Positions 12,801 through 25,429 are shown, counted from the stretch's first letter. The stretch: DNA of 64,000 bases from Pteria penguin (GCA_035048485.1 CM068580.1:38102085-38166084); one strand, 5' to 3'. Translations and numbers: made by a program. The notes: generated by a model not told the origin, from the letters alone.

Positions 12801-13753
12801 CTTTTTTTCTTTGGTGGTTCTGCCATGGTTTACGAAATCTACGATCTTAACACTTGCAATGCTAGATTTGAAATGACATAAATCCCAATATTTTAATTAA
12901 CTAACCCATAAATTGATTTGGATACCAATATAATTACAGTCATTACTGACCTCTATCATGTTTTGTTTATTTTGCATGTACATGAAAAGCCGCAGTCATT
13001 TCTATGTAGGTAAATATTCACCAATAAATACGGTGTGTAGAATATTCATAAGCAAATTACTGCATAATTAGTGATTGGAACATCAATTAAGGTTTTTTGA
13101 TGAAGCCATACGCACACGAACATCATACACGTGATTGTAAACACAGCTACCGCGTACCGGCGAGTTGGTGCGGTCAACCGTGAAATTCCTTGCCGATAGT
13201 TCATTGATCGGCAGCCCAGGTAAGTCTGCCGGTGTAACGGATGACAAAAGGTGTGAAAATGTACATTTGTCCCCGAAAAGCGCTGCCGGTGCCGGAAGGC
13301 GAATATGCCGGTATAACGAACAAAAATAAGAGCATGTACTTTTGTTACCGGCCAATTTCTGCCGATAAACGAATATGCCGGTGTATCGAGTGCCGGTGTA
13401 ACGAGAGTTGACTGTAAATACAAGAATGGAGTCATATTGAGTATTGTTTTTTTGGTACCAATTCAAAAGAGCTATGTAGAATACCTCTATTCACAAATAT
13501 TTCAGGAATCTACAGTGATACACACCTTCTTGCCCTGATGTATGCTGGAGAAATGACATATTGGTATTGTACTTTGAAAGAGACAATAAACAACCCAGAG
13601 AGACCTTCCATAAAACAATGTGGTATAGAACTACTTCAAAAGTATGTAACAGCAGTGAAAGGACCTCTGTCACAGCAAAGGGCATCCTGGTCTACGGACA
13701 GAGCTGAACACATATTAAAATACTTCAACAGCAGTGTGATTAGACCTGAGTAG
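3751..13753 (+). CDS. RIMOC1: RIMOC1 (C5orf51/UPF0600) homologue, 6 visible exons, 5' end missing
   Basis: Vertebrate RIMOC1 associates with the MON1-CCZ1 RAB7A-activating complex and helps place RAB7A on late endosomal and damaged mitochondrial membranes. Six exons join without a frame break: 3751-3874, 8635-8728, 9143-9195, 10292-10423, 11981-12083 and 13506-13753. All have AG/GT borders and compatible phases (0, 1, 0, 0, 1), giving 250 residues plus a TAG stop. Landmarks matching the human protein from memory, in order, are FTYIDENRLVDEEFPD, LGTEISECLYWRRGALMYM, LLEGIRYLKQM, GIYSDTHLLALMYAGEM and LLQKYVTAVKGPL. The human protein is about 294 residues, so roughly 40 N-terminal residues are missing here, presumably on an exon I could not find. 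Introns hold a 4.46-kb transposon, two minisatellites and a pogo-like element. The region has no internal stops and looks functional. Confidence 0.85.
3878..3885. repeat. Target-site duplication, left copy (TCACAGAG)
   Basis: Identical to 8342-8349 and directly abutting the left TIR. It begins 3 bases after the exon end, so the insertion left the GTATCA donor intact. Confidence 0.8.
3886..4052 (+). repeat. Left terminal inverted repeat of the 4.46-kb element
   Basis: Its outer 70 bases are GC-rich, with repeated 'agcccgg' blocks, and its inner part is AT-rich. It pairs with 8184-8341 at high identity and carries about 10 extra bases in the 'agcccgg' block. Confidence 0.85.
4900..5304. mobile_element. 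Possible nested 405-bp MITE with 20-bp TIRs
   Basis: The left end is GGTTACGGACACTACATAAT. The right end, reverse-complemented, is the same except for one G-to-A change. I see no coding content and no clear target duplication. It may instead be part of the motif array of the enclosing transposon. Confidence 0.5.
5631..6348 (+). mobile_element. Possible nested 718-bp element carrying an ORF
   Basis: The left end GGTTACGGACACTACA is exactly inverted at 6333-6348. Just left of it, at 5618-5632, a degenerate opposite-facing end abuts head-to-head. The charged ORF at 5886-6298 lies inside these ends. No target duplication is evident. Confidence 0.4.
5886..6298 (+). CDS. Unrecognised highly charged ORF/exon inside the transposon
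   Basis: After a polypyrimidine-acag acceptor at 5885, an open frame of about 137 codons ends with TAG at 6298. The protein is unusually rich in Lys, Glu and Arg (KEKNRLKVKAWRNRQK, DEDRKKKERIKVKQ), helical and probably coiled-coil or nucleic-acid binding. No ATG follows the acceptor in good context, so it would need an upstream exon. Lys/Arg-rich segments like this occur at the N-termini of several uncharacterised transposon-borne proteins in invertebrates. I do not recognise a named domain and see no catalytic motif. It could be a transposase remnant or an accessory protein. Confidence 0.4.
6349..7055 (+). repeat. Two diverged ~350-bp tandem units inside the transposon
   Basis: Units 6349-6693 and 6694-7055 both start 'aaagtgaca' and end 'tgtagtgtctgtaacc'. 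They share in order a 'gttgtttg..attcca/ttacac' block, a 'acatttc..tg.aaat' block and an 'aataaaatatta' block. Overall divergence is high, so the duplication is old. Confidence 0.6.
8184..8341 (-). repeat. Right terminal inverted repeat of the 4.46-kb element
   Basis: Reverse complement of 3886-4052 with scattered substitutions. Its outer end is followed by TCACAGAG at 8342-8349. Confidence 0.85.
8635..8728 (+). CDS. RIMOC1: RIMOC1 homologue exon 2 (visible)
   Basis: The acceptor is 'tcttttcag' and the donor 'gtaagt'. It encodes AVLDFTYIDENRLVDEEFPD and continues to RIKTIF, ending one base into a codon. This is the best conserved N-terminal block of the family. Confidence 0.85.
9143..9195 (+). 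CDS. RIMOC1: RIMOC1 homologue exon 3 (visible)
   Basis: The acceptor is 'tattatag' and the donor 'gtatac'. It completes a GAT codon and encodes LFQSIENLILELLPSKK. This block is poorly conserved, but the phase and position fit. Confidence 0.65.
9804..10060 (+). repeat. 30-bp-period minisatellite, about 9 copies
   Basis: Each unit holds 'ggtgtaccaaattaataca' followed by an AT spacer that varies by a few bases (tgtatatat, cgtacat, catatat). It lies in the intron between 9195 and 10292. Confidence 0.9.
10292..10423 (+). CDS. RIMOC1: RIMOC1 homologue exon 4 (visible)
   Basis: It is phase 0 at both ends and 44 codons long. It contains LGTEISECLYWRRGALMYM, which matches the LGDELLECLSWRRGALLYM block of vertebrate RIMOC1, then a charged helix ending QTFIE. 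Confidence 0.88.
11301..11482 (+). repeat. 30-bp minisatellite, 6 copies
   Basis: Six head-to-tail units of 'gatatgatac', 'atcgtggtat', 'cacaagatat' with few substitutions. It lies in the intron 10424-11980. Because the period divides by three, both strands show open frames, but neither resembles a gene. Confidence 0.92.
11981..12083 (+). CDS. RIMOC1: RIMOC1 homologue exon 5 (visible)
   Basis: The acceptor is 'acattttcag' and the donor 'gtaaat'. It encodes LLEGIRYLKQMILVRPSCD through LSLLNL plus one base of a Gly codon. It corresponds to LLDGISYLLQM in the vertebrate protein. Confidence 0.82.
12401..13414. mobile_element. pogo/Tigger-like non-autonomous DNA element with TA duplication
   Basis: The left end CAGTCAACTCTCGATACA is inverted at the right end as CAGTCAACTCTCGTTACA, and TA flanks both sides (12399-12400, 13415-13416). 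CAGTNAACTCTCG-type ends with a TA target are typical of the pogo/Tigger branch of Tc1/mariner. Subterminal 'ccggtgtaacga' motifs recur at both ends. The inside shows no transposase, and the minus-strand open frames at 13046-13466 are by-products. It lies in the last RIMOC1 intron. Confidence 0.8.
13506..13753 (+). CDS. RIMOC1: RIMOC1 homologue, last exon
   Basis: The acceptor is 'atatttcag'. It completes a Gly codon, then IYSDTHLLALMYAGEMTYW and, near the end, LLQKYVTAVKGPL and AEHILKYF, before TAG at 13751-13753. Both blocks match the C-terminus of vertebrate RIMOC1. An AATAAA lies near 14588, about 830 bases downstream, as one possible poly(A) signal. Confidence 0.88.
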
Positions 13754-14164
13754 TGTTCAGTTTTATTTCACATCTGTATGTTTTACAATGTGCAATATGA
13801 CAACACAATTTATAATACAGCGATAACACTAACACAGAGATAATGTGTTAATCAGTTATCAAACGACCATCATATTGAATTTGTAATTTCTACAGATTAA
13901 ATTATTATCATAAGAAAAATTAGAATAGTTCTAACTGTTGTTTACGTGATTCCAACAAAGAAGAAATGGTTGTGCTGAAAGTATTTTTGAGTTCTGTGCG
14001 TAAAACAGATTGTTGTTCTGTATGATTGGCACTAGGGCCAGCGACTACAACATTCTATTCAAGAGGCATCTTGGAGATGGCTCAGAGAATGTTAGCTTTT
14101 GTAATGTCTCTATTACTACATGTTACTCCTAGCCCTTTGGTTTAATAATTAGTCCCCTGCTAGT

Positions 14165-14560
14165 GAAACTGGAGGGGACAATAGTGTTTGTCGTTATCCA
14201 TCTGTCTGTCTGGATGGATGGTTTCCAGACAATAACTTCAGTGAGGAATGACCAATTTGCTTCAAACTTCATTCAGTGTTAGCTTATATAAAGATCTATT
14301 ATGGGATTGATTTTGTGGTCAAAAGGTCAATTCAAAGGGTCACTTTTACTCAAAATAGACATTTATCATTGTATTTTGGTTTCCAGATGATAACTTGAGT
14401 TAGGAATAATTGATTATTTTCAAACTTCATATAAGACTAGCTCATGTAAAGGTCTAGGGTGGGATTGATTTTTGAGTCAAAAGTTCAACTTTAAGGGTCA
14501 CTGTTACTAAAAATAGACATCAGCATAGTTCAATTATACACTTATTACTGAAAATAGTGA
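14165..14560 (+). repeat. Interspersed repeat with two ~165-bp internal units
   Basis: It starts with 'ggaggggacaatagtg' and a 'tctgtctgtctggatgg' run. Two tandem copies of a unit follow, reading 'tttccagacaataactt..caaacttcat..tcaaaaggtcaa..gggtcac..actcaaaatagacat'. This is a common invertebrate repeat style, and nothing in it is coding. Confidence 0.6.
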
Positions 14561-14989
14561 TTCATTACTGTTTCAGTTCCAGATGATGAATAAAATGATG
14601 CTATATTTTTGCTGTCATTTTCACTAGAACTTGATATAAACTTCACAGAATTCAATGTTTTTTCTTACTAAATCATGCAAAAGGTAACCAAGTTCACATA
14701 ACTGTTTCCTGTTGCTAATAAGGTTTAAATCACTTCGAAGGTACATGTTGTGGCAGGAGATGAGTGTCGCTGAGTGTAAGCTTGTTTTACAATAGTTCAG
14801 TCATATTTTCTGCAAAGTCAGAGGAACTGTAATTCTGATAAATCAAATCCTTAGATTAGTTCAAGTATAAAGTGTAATGGAATTGATAACCATAAAGCAA
14901 AATCCATAATACCGTCTTATTTCCCATTCACTTTGAATTCTTACTAAACTCACTAAACAGGTTTTATTATTCCCTTGCTATAATATTTC

Positions 14990-15300
14990 AGTGGGAATAA
15001 AGTAATGGTACCGTTCGTGAGTTTGTAACAAAACCTTGTAGACACTCTAAAAGTCACAGTTATGGCCCTATTGGGTTCATACATCACATATACCTTTAGT
15101 ATAAGAAGAGGAAGATCCCTATTGATTTTGAGGGTCAAAAAGTTAAGGTCAGTAGAGGTCATCATGGAAAAGTTATGTGGACACTCTAGAAGCCACAATT
15201 CTAGCCCTGTTGGGTTCATATACCGGTATCGCATACAGCTTTACTATAATGAAAGGAAGATTCCTAATGATTTGGGATCAAGTTCAATTTAGAACAACAT
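14990..15300 (+). repeat. Degenerate tandem-type repeat, ~140-bp unit
   Basis: 'gacactctaaaagtcacag..ggccctattgggttcatac' near 15040-15085 recurs as 'gacactctagaagccacaa..agccctgttgggttcatat' near 15180-15222. It belongs to the same general class as the repeats at 14165 and 48420. Confidence 0.55.
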
Positions 15301-15629
15301 TGCAACAAGTCGGTGTAATACATTAGTCTTTCAGGAGAGAGCTCTTTATAAATTTTTCTTGCTCAATCTTGAACTTCCATCATCGTAACTAAACTACGAT
15401 GCATCTTTACAATAAATACGCTTTAAACCAATTAAGTACCATGGATTTTGCTGCAGTGCGAGGGGATGCCACGCCTGTTTTTGCCCTTGTTTGTTCTGTT
15501 TCTTGCAAAAGTGATCTAGGCGAAAATTTTGCATCTCTCGCCTGCTAACTTTATGACTTGGTGCTGAAAGAGAATAATGCATAAACCTCTATATACTAAG
15601 ACTAAAGTTTTATTGCAGAGGGAATAAAG

Positions 15630-15902
15630 CCGGTGTGGCCTAGGGATAAGGTGCTCGACTCGAGATCGAAAAGTCCTGGGTTCGACTCCCGGCCCTGGGC
15701 ACACCGGTGTTCTGTCTTTCGGATGAGACCGTAAAAACCGAGATCCCGTGCCACGGTAGGCGTGGGACGTAAAAGATCCCTCACTGCTTCGGGTGGGTCC
15801 GATGCAAAGGTATATATTTGTATGCAATGCATCAGGCAGATGCCGTCACTATATACGTGAAACAATCGTGGAGTGACGTAAAACAATAATCAATCAATCA
15901 AT
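15630..15902 (+). mobile_element. tRNA-derived SINE, near complete
   Basis: The tRNA-like head has an A box at 15636-15654 (tggcctagggataaggtgc) and a B box at 15678-15690 (gggttcgactccc). Its ends pair as an acceptor stem (ccggtgtg with cacaccgg). A conserved core follows ('tctttcggatgagac', 'cctcactgcttcgggtggg', 'atgcatcaggcagatgccg'), and the copy finishes in 'caataatcaatcaatcaatg'. Fragments of the same family lie at 1660, 47221 and 51938. Confidence 0.85.
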
Positions 15903-15904
15903 GC

Positions 15905-16790
15905 ATAGGGAATATAAGGTACCTATAGCAGAGTGAGCTTTGGCCTTTTGCATATATTTCCTACTGGATTTACAATAATTACTAACAATGACAGTTTTAT
16001 CCAATTCATATTTTATTACTTCTAAAAATCTTTTTTTTTCAAAGAACCGTTCCGCTTACATGTGGCATGTCATCTGTTATGTGTTAACTTATATTTGTTA
16101 TCACTATTCTTCCACGATGGGAGCTCTTCTTGTAGTCTGTCTTAAATGAATTCTGGCATGCTCCAAATTCATTTCAAAATGGCTACTAATATATGACATC
16201 AATTTTGAATTACTTTTTACTGATTAAGATCGCCGTATAGCTTACACAACACATTATTGTTCAACTGTAGTCGCATTCTGTCTAGTATATTATGTAGTTG
16301 TGCATGTGCTATTTTTTATTTGATCATTGACTCTGGAACCCAGGAATGTGGTCACATTCCTATTTTGCAACTAAGCATTGACCTCATTTATAAGGAAATT
16401 GCAAAAGATATTTCTATGGCGCTTTAAAAACAGATACATCTTGTGGAGAACATTTCAAGCATATCAAAATTTTGTGACCTTGACCTCTACCTCACACTTA
16501 TGATTTTATGTTTAGTTCATTGTTTTGAATACATTCAGTTTTGCCATAATTTTGCAACTTTCACCTCTTTGACTATAACTTCACATTTCCTAATATTATC
16601 TAAGTTTATCTCTTTCAGTACCTTAAAGGTTTCCTTCAAATAAGTCTATACACATGGGTCGTGTGAGGACACCTCGGCTGTGCCAAAGTTTTGAGACCTT
16701 CACCTTCCCATTAGTATTGATCTTTCATATCCAGATTTTGCATTAGTTCATTTCTTGAATAACTTGATTTACTCTTTCGTACAACTTAAG
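15905..16790. other. No gene; weak 'ccttgacct' tandem-type repeat remnants
   Basis: Phrases such as 'ttttgtgaccttgacctct' and 'ttgagaccttcaccttccc' repeat at irregular intervals in 16440-16740. I see no supported open frame. Confidence 0.4.
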
Positions 16791-16794
16791 GTCA

Positions 16795-17225
16795 TATCCT
16801 ACTTATTCAGTTTTAGGATAGATTTGCTCCAAAACTTAACCAGTTTTTTCTTATGGTCTATCATAGAGACTCATAGTGACGTATAATGTGGTTATCAAAT
16901 GAAAATTTGGAGTTTTTCAACTTTCTTGATTGACTGATTTAAATATTTTTCATTGCCATGTATAGGTAAAAACAAACATTACTCAATATTTTCTTTTATG
17001 ACGGACACTTTTTCTTCGTATTTGAAATAAAATATATTGGATACATGATCCCATGAATGAAACAAAGAAATTGAAACCCTTCCGGCAAAAAGACAAAATC
17101 TGTATTTGCAATATTCCTGGCAACCCTGGAGCTTTATTCCTATCTAAATTAAAGCTATCTTTCTTGTCATCAACTACATTTGATAAAAGAACTCTTTAGT
17201 ACAGAGATATAAAAGTGCCGGGGTA
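16795..17225 (+). repeat. Unclassified ~430-bp repeat, copy 1 (inverted mate at 47435-47845)
   Basis: Read on the opposite strand, 47435-47845 follows the same order of blocks. These include 'cagttttaggatag', 'tggtctat.atagagactcatagtgac', 'aaatgaaaatttg.agttt', 'tatgacggaca' and 'gtacagagat'. Both copies are moderately diverged and neither is coding. Confidence 0.7.
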
Positions 17226-17343
17226 TGTCCTTAATACACATATATTTGGTGAGGGTATCAATGATGCCAGATCGTTGTCCTCGACTTTACTTTTGACAAA
17301 ATAAACTAGAAAAATATTCGTAAAATAAGATAGAAATACAATG

Positions 17344-19436
17344 TTTTTTTTTTTTTATTTTATTTATATAACAACAGCCCCTTTACAGAATCAATTCACG
17401 CCGGGGTAAAGTGAATCGATATATCTTAAATATATACATATACATATACACATATACATACACAATTATATACTGATTAATGTCACATTTTTATACAAGA
17501 TTTCTAAACCATTTGAATAATACAAATACATAGACATAGTTCAAAGTTAAAATGTTATAGCATTTCATGGAAAATTTCAAAATATTTCTTTTCTGCTCTG
17601 TCACCCATAAATGACATTACAGATGACATGAATTTCAAAGAGTTTTTAATGTTTATTTTAATATTTATTTCTGTTTCTTCTAAAGCTTTCAATCTACATA
17701 ACATTTTGTACTTGTATATTCTGCATGCTAGATATGATATGATATAACATCTAGTTTTTTCATTTCTTTCTAAGTACAAACCAACGACAATATGTTTCCA
17801 CTGTATATCAATATTTAAAACAATACCTAAGGTTTCCCACAGCTGTCTTACATTTTCACACTCGTAAATAAGATGTTTTGAGTTTTCAATATTAGCATTA
17901 CAATAAACACAATGTTTTTTAATGTCCTTCTTCCATTTACTCAAAAAAAGATTATTATTCAATAAATTATTTGATAACTTATAATTAAATTCTGCTATTT
18001 TCTTATCTGGCTCTTCTTTAATTCTATTTCGGTATATGTTTTTCCATGATGACTTGTTTTCAATAAGGAATTCTTTTGATAACATATTTTGATAATAGGG
18101 TTTTTGAAATTTACGTTTTAATATATAAATTTTCATAATAAAATTTGCATGTTTTATCATATATCGAGTGAAAGCCATCTTGAAACATAAAATGCAAAGA
18201 AGGCTTAACTGTGGTATAAACTGCATTTGAAAAGTCGTATTTTAAAATCATATTTTTTAAATGCACATTGTATTGTTTTATATTCGCATAGCCAGTTATT
18301 GTGCAATAATATAGATATGTCTGTGATGGGCTTTAATTGACCTTGTTCATTGAACAGGTCTTTTACATGCAGTATTCCACTTTTTACCCAGTTAAGATGG
18401 AAGAGTGTTCTCCCTTTGTGTGTAATATATTTATTATTCCAAATCGGTAGCTGTAAGAGATTATTAGGATTAATATCACATTCTATCAATTTGCTTTCAT
18501 TAAAACTAATGAAAACTTCTTTATAAAATAAAGACATACTTTTTACCAGATCAAAAGTTTGTATATTTGTTTCTGATGTTTGCAAAACATATTCCACCTG
18601 AATGTTAAGATTTTTAAGGTAAGAATTTAGAAAATGGTATATATTTCCATCTTTTTTAACTAATCGTGTGATCCATGAAGCCTTTAATGCCTTTATTTTA
18701 GTTTCTATATCTACTATTCCAATACCCCCATCTTCTATTGAGCCAATCAGCGTGTTTCTCTTTATTCTATCTGTTTTATTCCATATAAAATTGAAAATAA
18801 GTCTATTTAATTTTTTGATATAGTCCTGTGGTGGCATAGGCAATATTGATGCAACATATATGAGTTTTGATATTGACAGGGTATTAACAATGCATTTTTT
18901 CCCCAACATAGTTAATTTTCGTTTTTTCCATGATTCAAAAAGTTTTTCTATATCATGATATATCTTCATCTAGTTTTTATTATAACAGTCTTCCTTATCA
19001 TGTCCTACGTATATTCCCAAACATTTTATAGATTTTTCAGCTACATTTATATCAAATACTTTTTTAAATCTGTCCTTCAAATGTCCAAGTAATATACATT
19101 CTGTTTTTAACATATTTATTTTTGAACCTGCATATTTACAGAATGTATTTATCATATCAATTGCATGTCTAAGTGACTCTATATCTTTGAGTGTCATGGT
19201 TAAATCATCTGCATGGTGGATATTTCTTATTTCATTCTCCATGTTTTTACATTTGAACCCCTTTATATTTAGATTACTTTTAAGCTTTATGGAGAGGATT
19301 TCCGCCACAAAAAGATATAAAATTGCTGAAATTGGGCAGCCTTGGCGTATTCCAAATACAATGTTCATGTTCATACATTGTATCTTATAAATGTACAGGG
19401 TGGGGTATTCATGTTCTATTGACACATTTTTTTATC
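17344..19436 (-). mobile_element. 5'-truncated L1-like LINE, nearly intact 3' half
   Basis: Read on the minus strand, the copy begins inside the reverse transcriptase and ends at a poly(A) that shows as a T run at 17344-17357. The RT keeps GIRQGCPISAIL (motif with QG) and HADD in place of the usual YADD at the catalytic site, then the thumb region. A C-terminal CX2CX8HX4C knuckle follows (CVYCNANIENSKHLIYEC) at about 17860-17915. Frames 19425-18970 and 18969-18205 are in register, separated by one stop codon. A frameshift near 18215 leads into 18226-17555. The GIRQGCP and NIKGFK spacing resembles L1/Tx1 elements. So few breaks over about 620 codons suggests fairly recent insertion. Confidence 0.82.
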
Positions 19437-20515
19437 ATGAATACTCCCCTTTGAATTCTTTTTTAAACATAACCTTCTCATAGAGGATCAAGTAAGCTGT
19501 ATTCATTTCACGTTGTCCATCGTCTATAAATCGTTCCGATTGTGAACTCAAAGACAAAGACAAAATATTTAAAGAGCATTTAACCGACTAAGATAACATA
19601 TAAAAGTGTAAAGTGTTAGCGGGTCACCCATCCAATCACTACCCGCACTCGACATTGTTTAACTTTGCAATGAAGGTAAGCGAGGATAACCACATCGTCA
19701 GTAAGGGAGCAACCATTTGATTTTTATGGGGGGGGGGGGGGGGGGGCAGCAAGACTTTGCAAAAAATAAAACAGTCCGGTGTAACGGTTTCAAAGTTCCC
19801 CCATGCTGAAAGTTCCCTTTGTCGCACATACGCATGCGTCAATATTAGAATCCCTCAAATTTATCACAATTATATCCTAACAGCCAGATCCAGTACAATT
19901 ATAAGAATTAATCTTTATTCTTTCATATTTCACGTGGACCAAGGAACTTTCACCACGAGGAAACTGCTCAACTAGTATGACTCACATAAATTACAGTACA
20001 TTCCAGGGCAATAAAAGACATCTGAATTGATTGAAAATTTCTAAGACAGTATGGAAGGTCATTCCATAGTTGAGCAGCTGCAAATCTAAACGAATTCTTA
20101 CCATATGTTGTAGTCCAGACTCTGGGTAGATCTAAAAGGTTCGTGCATCGAAAATTATAATTTGATATTTAGGCCTGGTGGCGCTAAACCATGATTGAAT
20201 TTAAAAGTTTCTCGTCTGCCATCGTGCGAAGTAAAGTCGGTAGGTTACCAGTTTATAAAAGTTCTTGGTATAAATCAGCTTTGTTCAGATTGTGATTATT
20301 GCTCATAAATCGGCTTCAGGATGTATTCCAGCTAAATTTGAAACAAAAACTTTCCCAAGAAATTCAATCCTCAGTGATTCGTATTTGATATAGAGCGTAT
20401 TTGTGACTAGGACTGGCTATTACGTTATAAAACATTTATATTTTTTCTAAAATAAATAATTAATAGTTTGCAAAAATCAATTTTTGGAGAGCTTGATGTA
20501 GAAATATCTTTTAAA
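19437..20515. other. No supported gene; contains a 19-base G run
   Basis: The run of 19 G at 19728-19746 is the only strong feature. The short open frames around it, including a poly-Pro frame, arise from the run. Confidence 0.5.
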
Positions 20516-20519
20516 GAAT

Positions 20520-21245
20520 TTAGGATGCAATAAGTAATCTCAATCAGGGAAAAAGTCACGGATTTGACTTTGGTACTTAATGAATATTTTATGGAGTTTA
20601 AAGCTCAACTGTTGCCTTTTATTCATGCAGCTCAACTGTTGCCTTTTATTCATGCAGTGTTCAACGATATGTTCAGCCAAAGTTACCTCCCGAAAATCTT
20701 GTGCAATGCTCTTATAGTTCCTGTTTATAAAAAGGGCAATGTAATGGATCCAAGCAATTATAGAGGTATTAGCTTACTGAGCAATCTGGGAAAACTTTTC
20801 ACTTCCATTTTGAATTCTAGATTGTGGTCTTGGATGCACAATTTGGTTTCAGACCTGGTCGTAGTACTGTCGATGCAATTTTTGTTTTGAATACTATCGT
20901 TAACAAATGCAAAATATTGCGCATTTTACAATTATTATACTATAAAATCAAGAGCAGTGTCTTATTGGGTGGACATTATTCTGAATTTTTCTGTAACAAT
21001 CATGGGGTTTTACAAGGGGAGATAATTTCCCCTCTTTTGTTTTCACTGTATGTAAACGATTGTGAAATGGAATTTTTGAATAATGGCGTTGTGCCAACCA
21101 AGTTTCAAGAGTTATCGCTCTTTTAATGTATGCTGGTGATATGGTCATGTTTTCTGTTGGAGGTTTACAGTTTATATTAGACTATTCTATGAATGTACTC
21201 AGAAATGGCCTTAAACTGTCTATGCAAATAAAACAAAGATTGTGG
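20520..21245 (+). pseudogene. Non-LTR retrotransposon RT fragment, broken
   Basis: Frames show LVLNEYFMEF, ILCNALIVPVYKKGN, NYRGISLLSNLGKLF and AQFGFRPGRSTVDAI, the ordinary RT finger and palm blocks. They continue as GVLQGEIISPLLFSLYVND and then YAGDMVMFS, where the catalytic YADD has become YAGD. A 27-base tandem duplication at about 20604-20657 inserts nine residues (AQLLPFIHA twice). Frameshifts and stops separate the blocks, so it is dead. LYVNDCEMEFL links it to the minus-strand element at 25430-27850. Confidence 0.82.
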
Positions 21246-21257
21246 TTTTTATAATTT

Positions 21258-21296
21258 TCTCGTTCGAACGAGATTTTTTTTCTCGTTCGAACGAGA
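21258..21296. repeat. Twin perfect 16-bp palindromes
   Basis: TCTCGTTCGAACGAGA, its own reverse complement, occurs at 21258-21273 and again at 21281-21296, with seven T between them. Confidence 0.9.
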
Positions 21297-21299
21297 TAA

Positions 21300-22570
21300 A
21301 TAAAAAAGTTTTCTTCTTTAAAATGGCACGAAAACGGCTTCGTAGTTAACTGATGATATTGTACAGACCTACTATTGACATGTGTTGTCGGGTCTAAAAT
21401 TGGTTAAGAAAATATTTAGCCATGGCATAAAGTATAAGATTTGTTCAGGGAAGTCCCTGCTACAGAACTTAGTCCATGTATCAACATATTCTACATGTAG
21501 GTTTAAATAAGAAAGTTTTCTAAAGTTTCTTGTCAGAAACACAAGCCATATTTAGAGTTTATATTTTGTATACAACATTCGTATGGCGTGAAGTTTGAAG
21601 TTTTTCAAAATTAAAGGTAAGCTTTGCTACAACAATTTGCCTCACCCAGAGAGGGAGAGGCGCTGATAAAATATTTTTCGCTGGAGGTACATTTTTTAAT
21701 GTCATCATATTTTGTGTACAGCATTTTCATAATATTGTTCTCAAGAGGGCACCTACCCCAAGAAACAAGTATGTTACGACAAATATTTCAATCCTACTAT
21801 TAAACGGGGTCATCAGTACACGAAGGTATCGATCAAGTGAATGTCATTGGTCCTTGGGTCTCTTGTGTTCCTTATTCTTAAACTTTGACATGAAATTTTT
21901 AATAATATAGAAAATAAACATTGTTATTCCAGAACTGCCTTATACCTTACAGTCTAATTAAAACTCGATCTTACATTGACGCTTTTACATGCAACAAAGG
22001 AGCGACAACGTGAGATGTAGCTCTTTCATGCGATAATGAAAGATCGAATTTTAAGTTAGACCGGTATAGCTTATACATGTAAGCTTATGTACGGAAACAA
22101 AAATCAAATATGAAATTTGTGGTGTCTCAATACGTGAGACCAACAGATTTTTATAATCTATATTCAGATTGATCTTGAACAGATCTCCGAAATTGATATT
22201 TATATCATATGTCCCTTGCTATCACGAATATATCCAGTGACTATCAGCTTGTAATGATATTCTATAGTATAAAACCATATGAGATTAAGTCAACGTTACT
22301 GATTATTAAGAGGAGGGGAACACGACTGCAGTTAGTGAGTACATCATTTATTTATAACAATGTTATACTGCAGTCAATAAACTATGCCATTTAAACCATT
22401 TGTCTTTTCCAAACATTATACAGGAATTCACGATTTTGTAGATTGCAGCTGGTAATGACATCCCGTAGGTATACACTGTATATTGATCCACAAATAGAGG
22501 GCGCTGTGTAACTGTGCTGCTTGCAGTGTAAGAGTAGAAAGTCCGCATATCAGTGGATAGTATTTGCCGA
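21300..22570. other. Intergenic DNA upstream of Kv gene A; no gene seen
   Basis: AT-rich single-copy-looking sequence with no open frame resembling a known family. Confidence 0.4.
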
Positions 22571-22575
22571 TATTG

Positions 22576-22583
22576 TATAAAAG
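22576..22583 (+). promoter_or_regulatory. Candidate TATA box of Kv gene A
   Basis: TATAAAAG lies 52 bases before the ATG at 22636, a distance that would give a short 5' leader of about 20-30 bases. The same octamer precedes Kv gene C at 43756. It is a weak signal on its own. Confidence 0.4.
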
Positions 22584-22635
22584 TCACCTGACAATAACTT
22601 TCCAATCGTTGCCGTATTTACCCTGAGACTTCACC

Positions 22636-24776
<2,141 letters not shown>

Positions 24777-25425
24777 ACCTAATGTTTTGCAAAATGCAGC
24801 ATGCAATGCCATGCCGCAAAGGTCAAGTCCTAGAACACTTGTAAACGTACATTTATATAAATGCACAATGTACAAGTATATAGTATCTTTATGAAAATCC
24901 TTGGTGTAGTTGATGTTTGAAAAGATACAACGATGCAACATTATGCGTGTTGATTGTTGTACTGATATAGTGACAAAAGACGGATAACGCTGTGTAGTCC
25001 TGAGTGGATTTCTAAAGAAAAATAGGTCTTGTATCTGCATTGTTCTTTATATAAATGACTGTGTAGAAATTCTAGTATTAAATAATCAAGTTAAACATCA
25101 GTTTATGATATAATACAGAATTTAAATAAATGATAGTAAATGGCCATAGATCAATAGTTCCTTCAGAAATTAACATCACATTAAACCATATTTTTTCGTT
25201 TGATACAAAATTAACCAAAAGATATCTGGCTATTTTAATATAATCTGTCAATACCTTGGCTAACATCCACGAATAGTCATTGAAGAAGGCAGAAAACTGG
25301 CAAAACAAATCAAGTAACAATGCAAATGTTTAAAGTATAGTATAGTTTATTAATCAAAGCATTACAGCTCATAGATCAGTTATGTACAATGAAATATGAT
25401 AATATTATTACAAGATCAATCACAT
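24777..25425. other. 3' flank of Kv gene A
   Basis: An AATAAA near 25124 could serve as poly(A) signal. I see no other gene. Confidence 0.4.
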
Positions 25426-25429
25426 GATC

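Noticed and set aside
13046..13466. Two overlapping minus-strand frames of about 128 codons
   Set aside because: They lie inside the pogo-like element and run through its TIR; there is no transposase motif.
15636..15700. A functional tRNA gene
   Set aside because: It has A and B boxes, but it is continuous with a SINE core and tail that recur elsewhere in the window.
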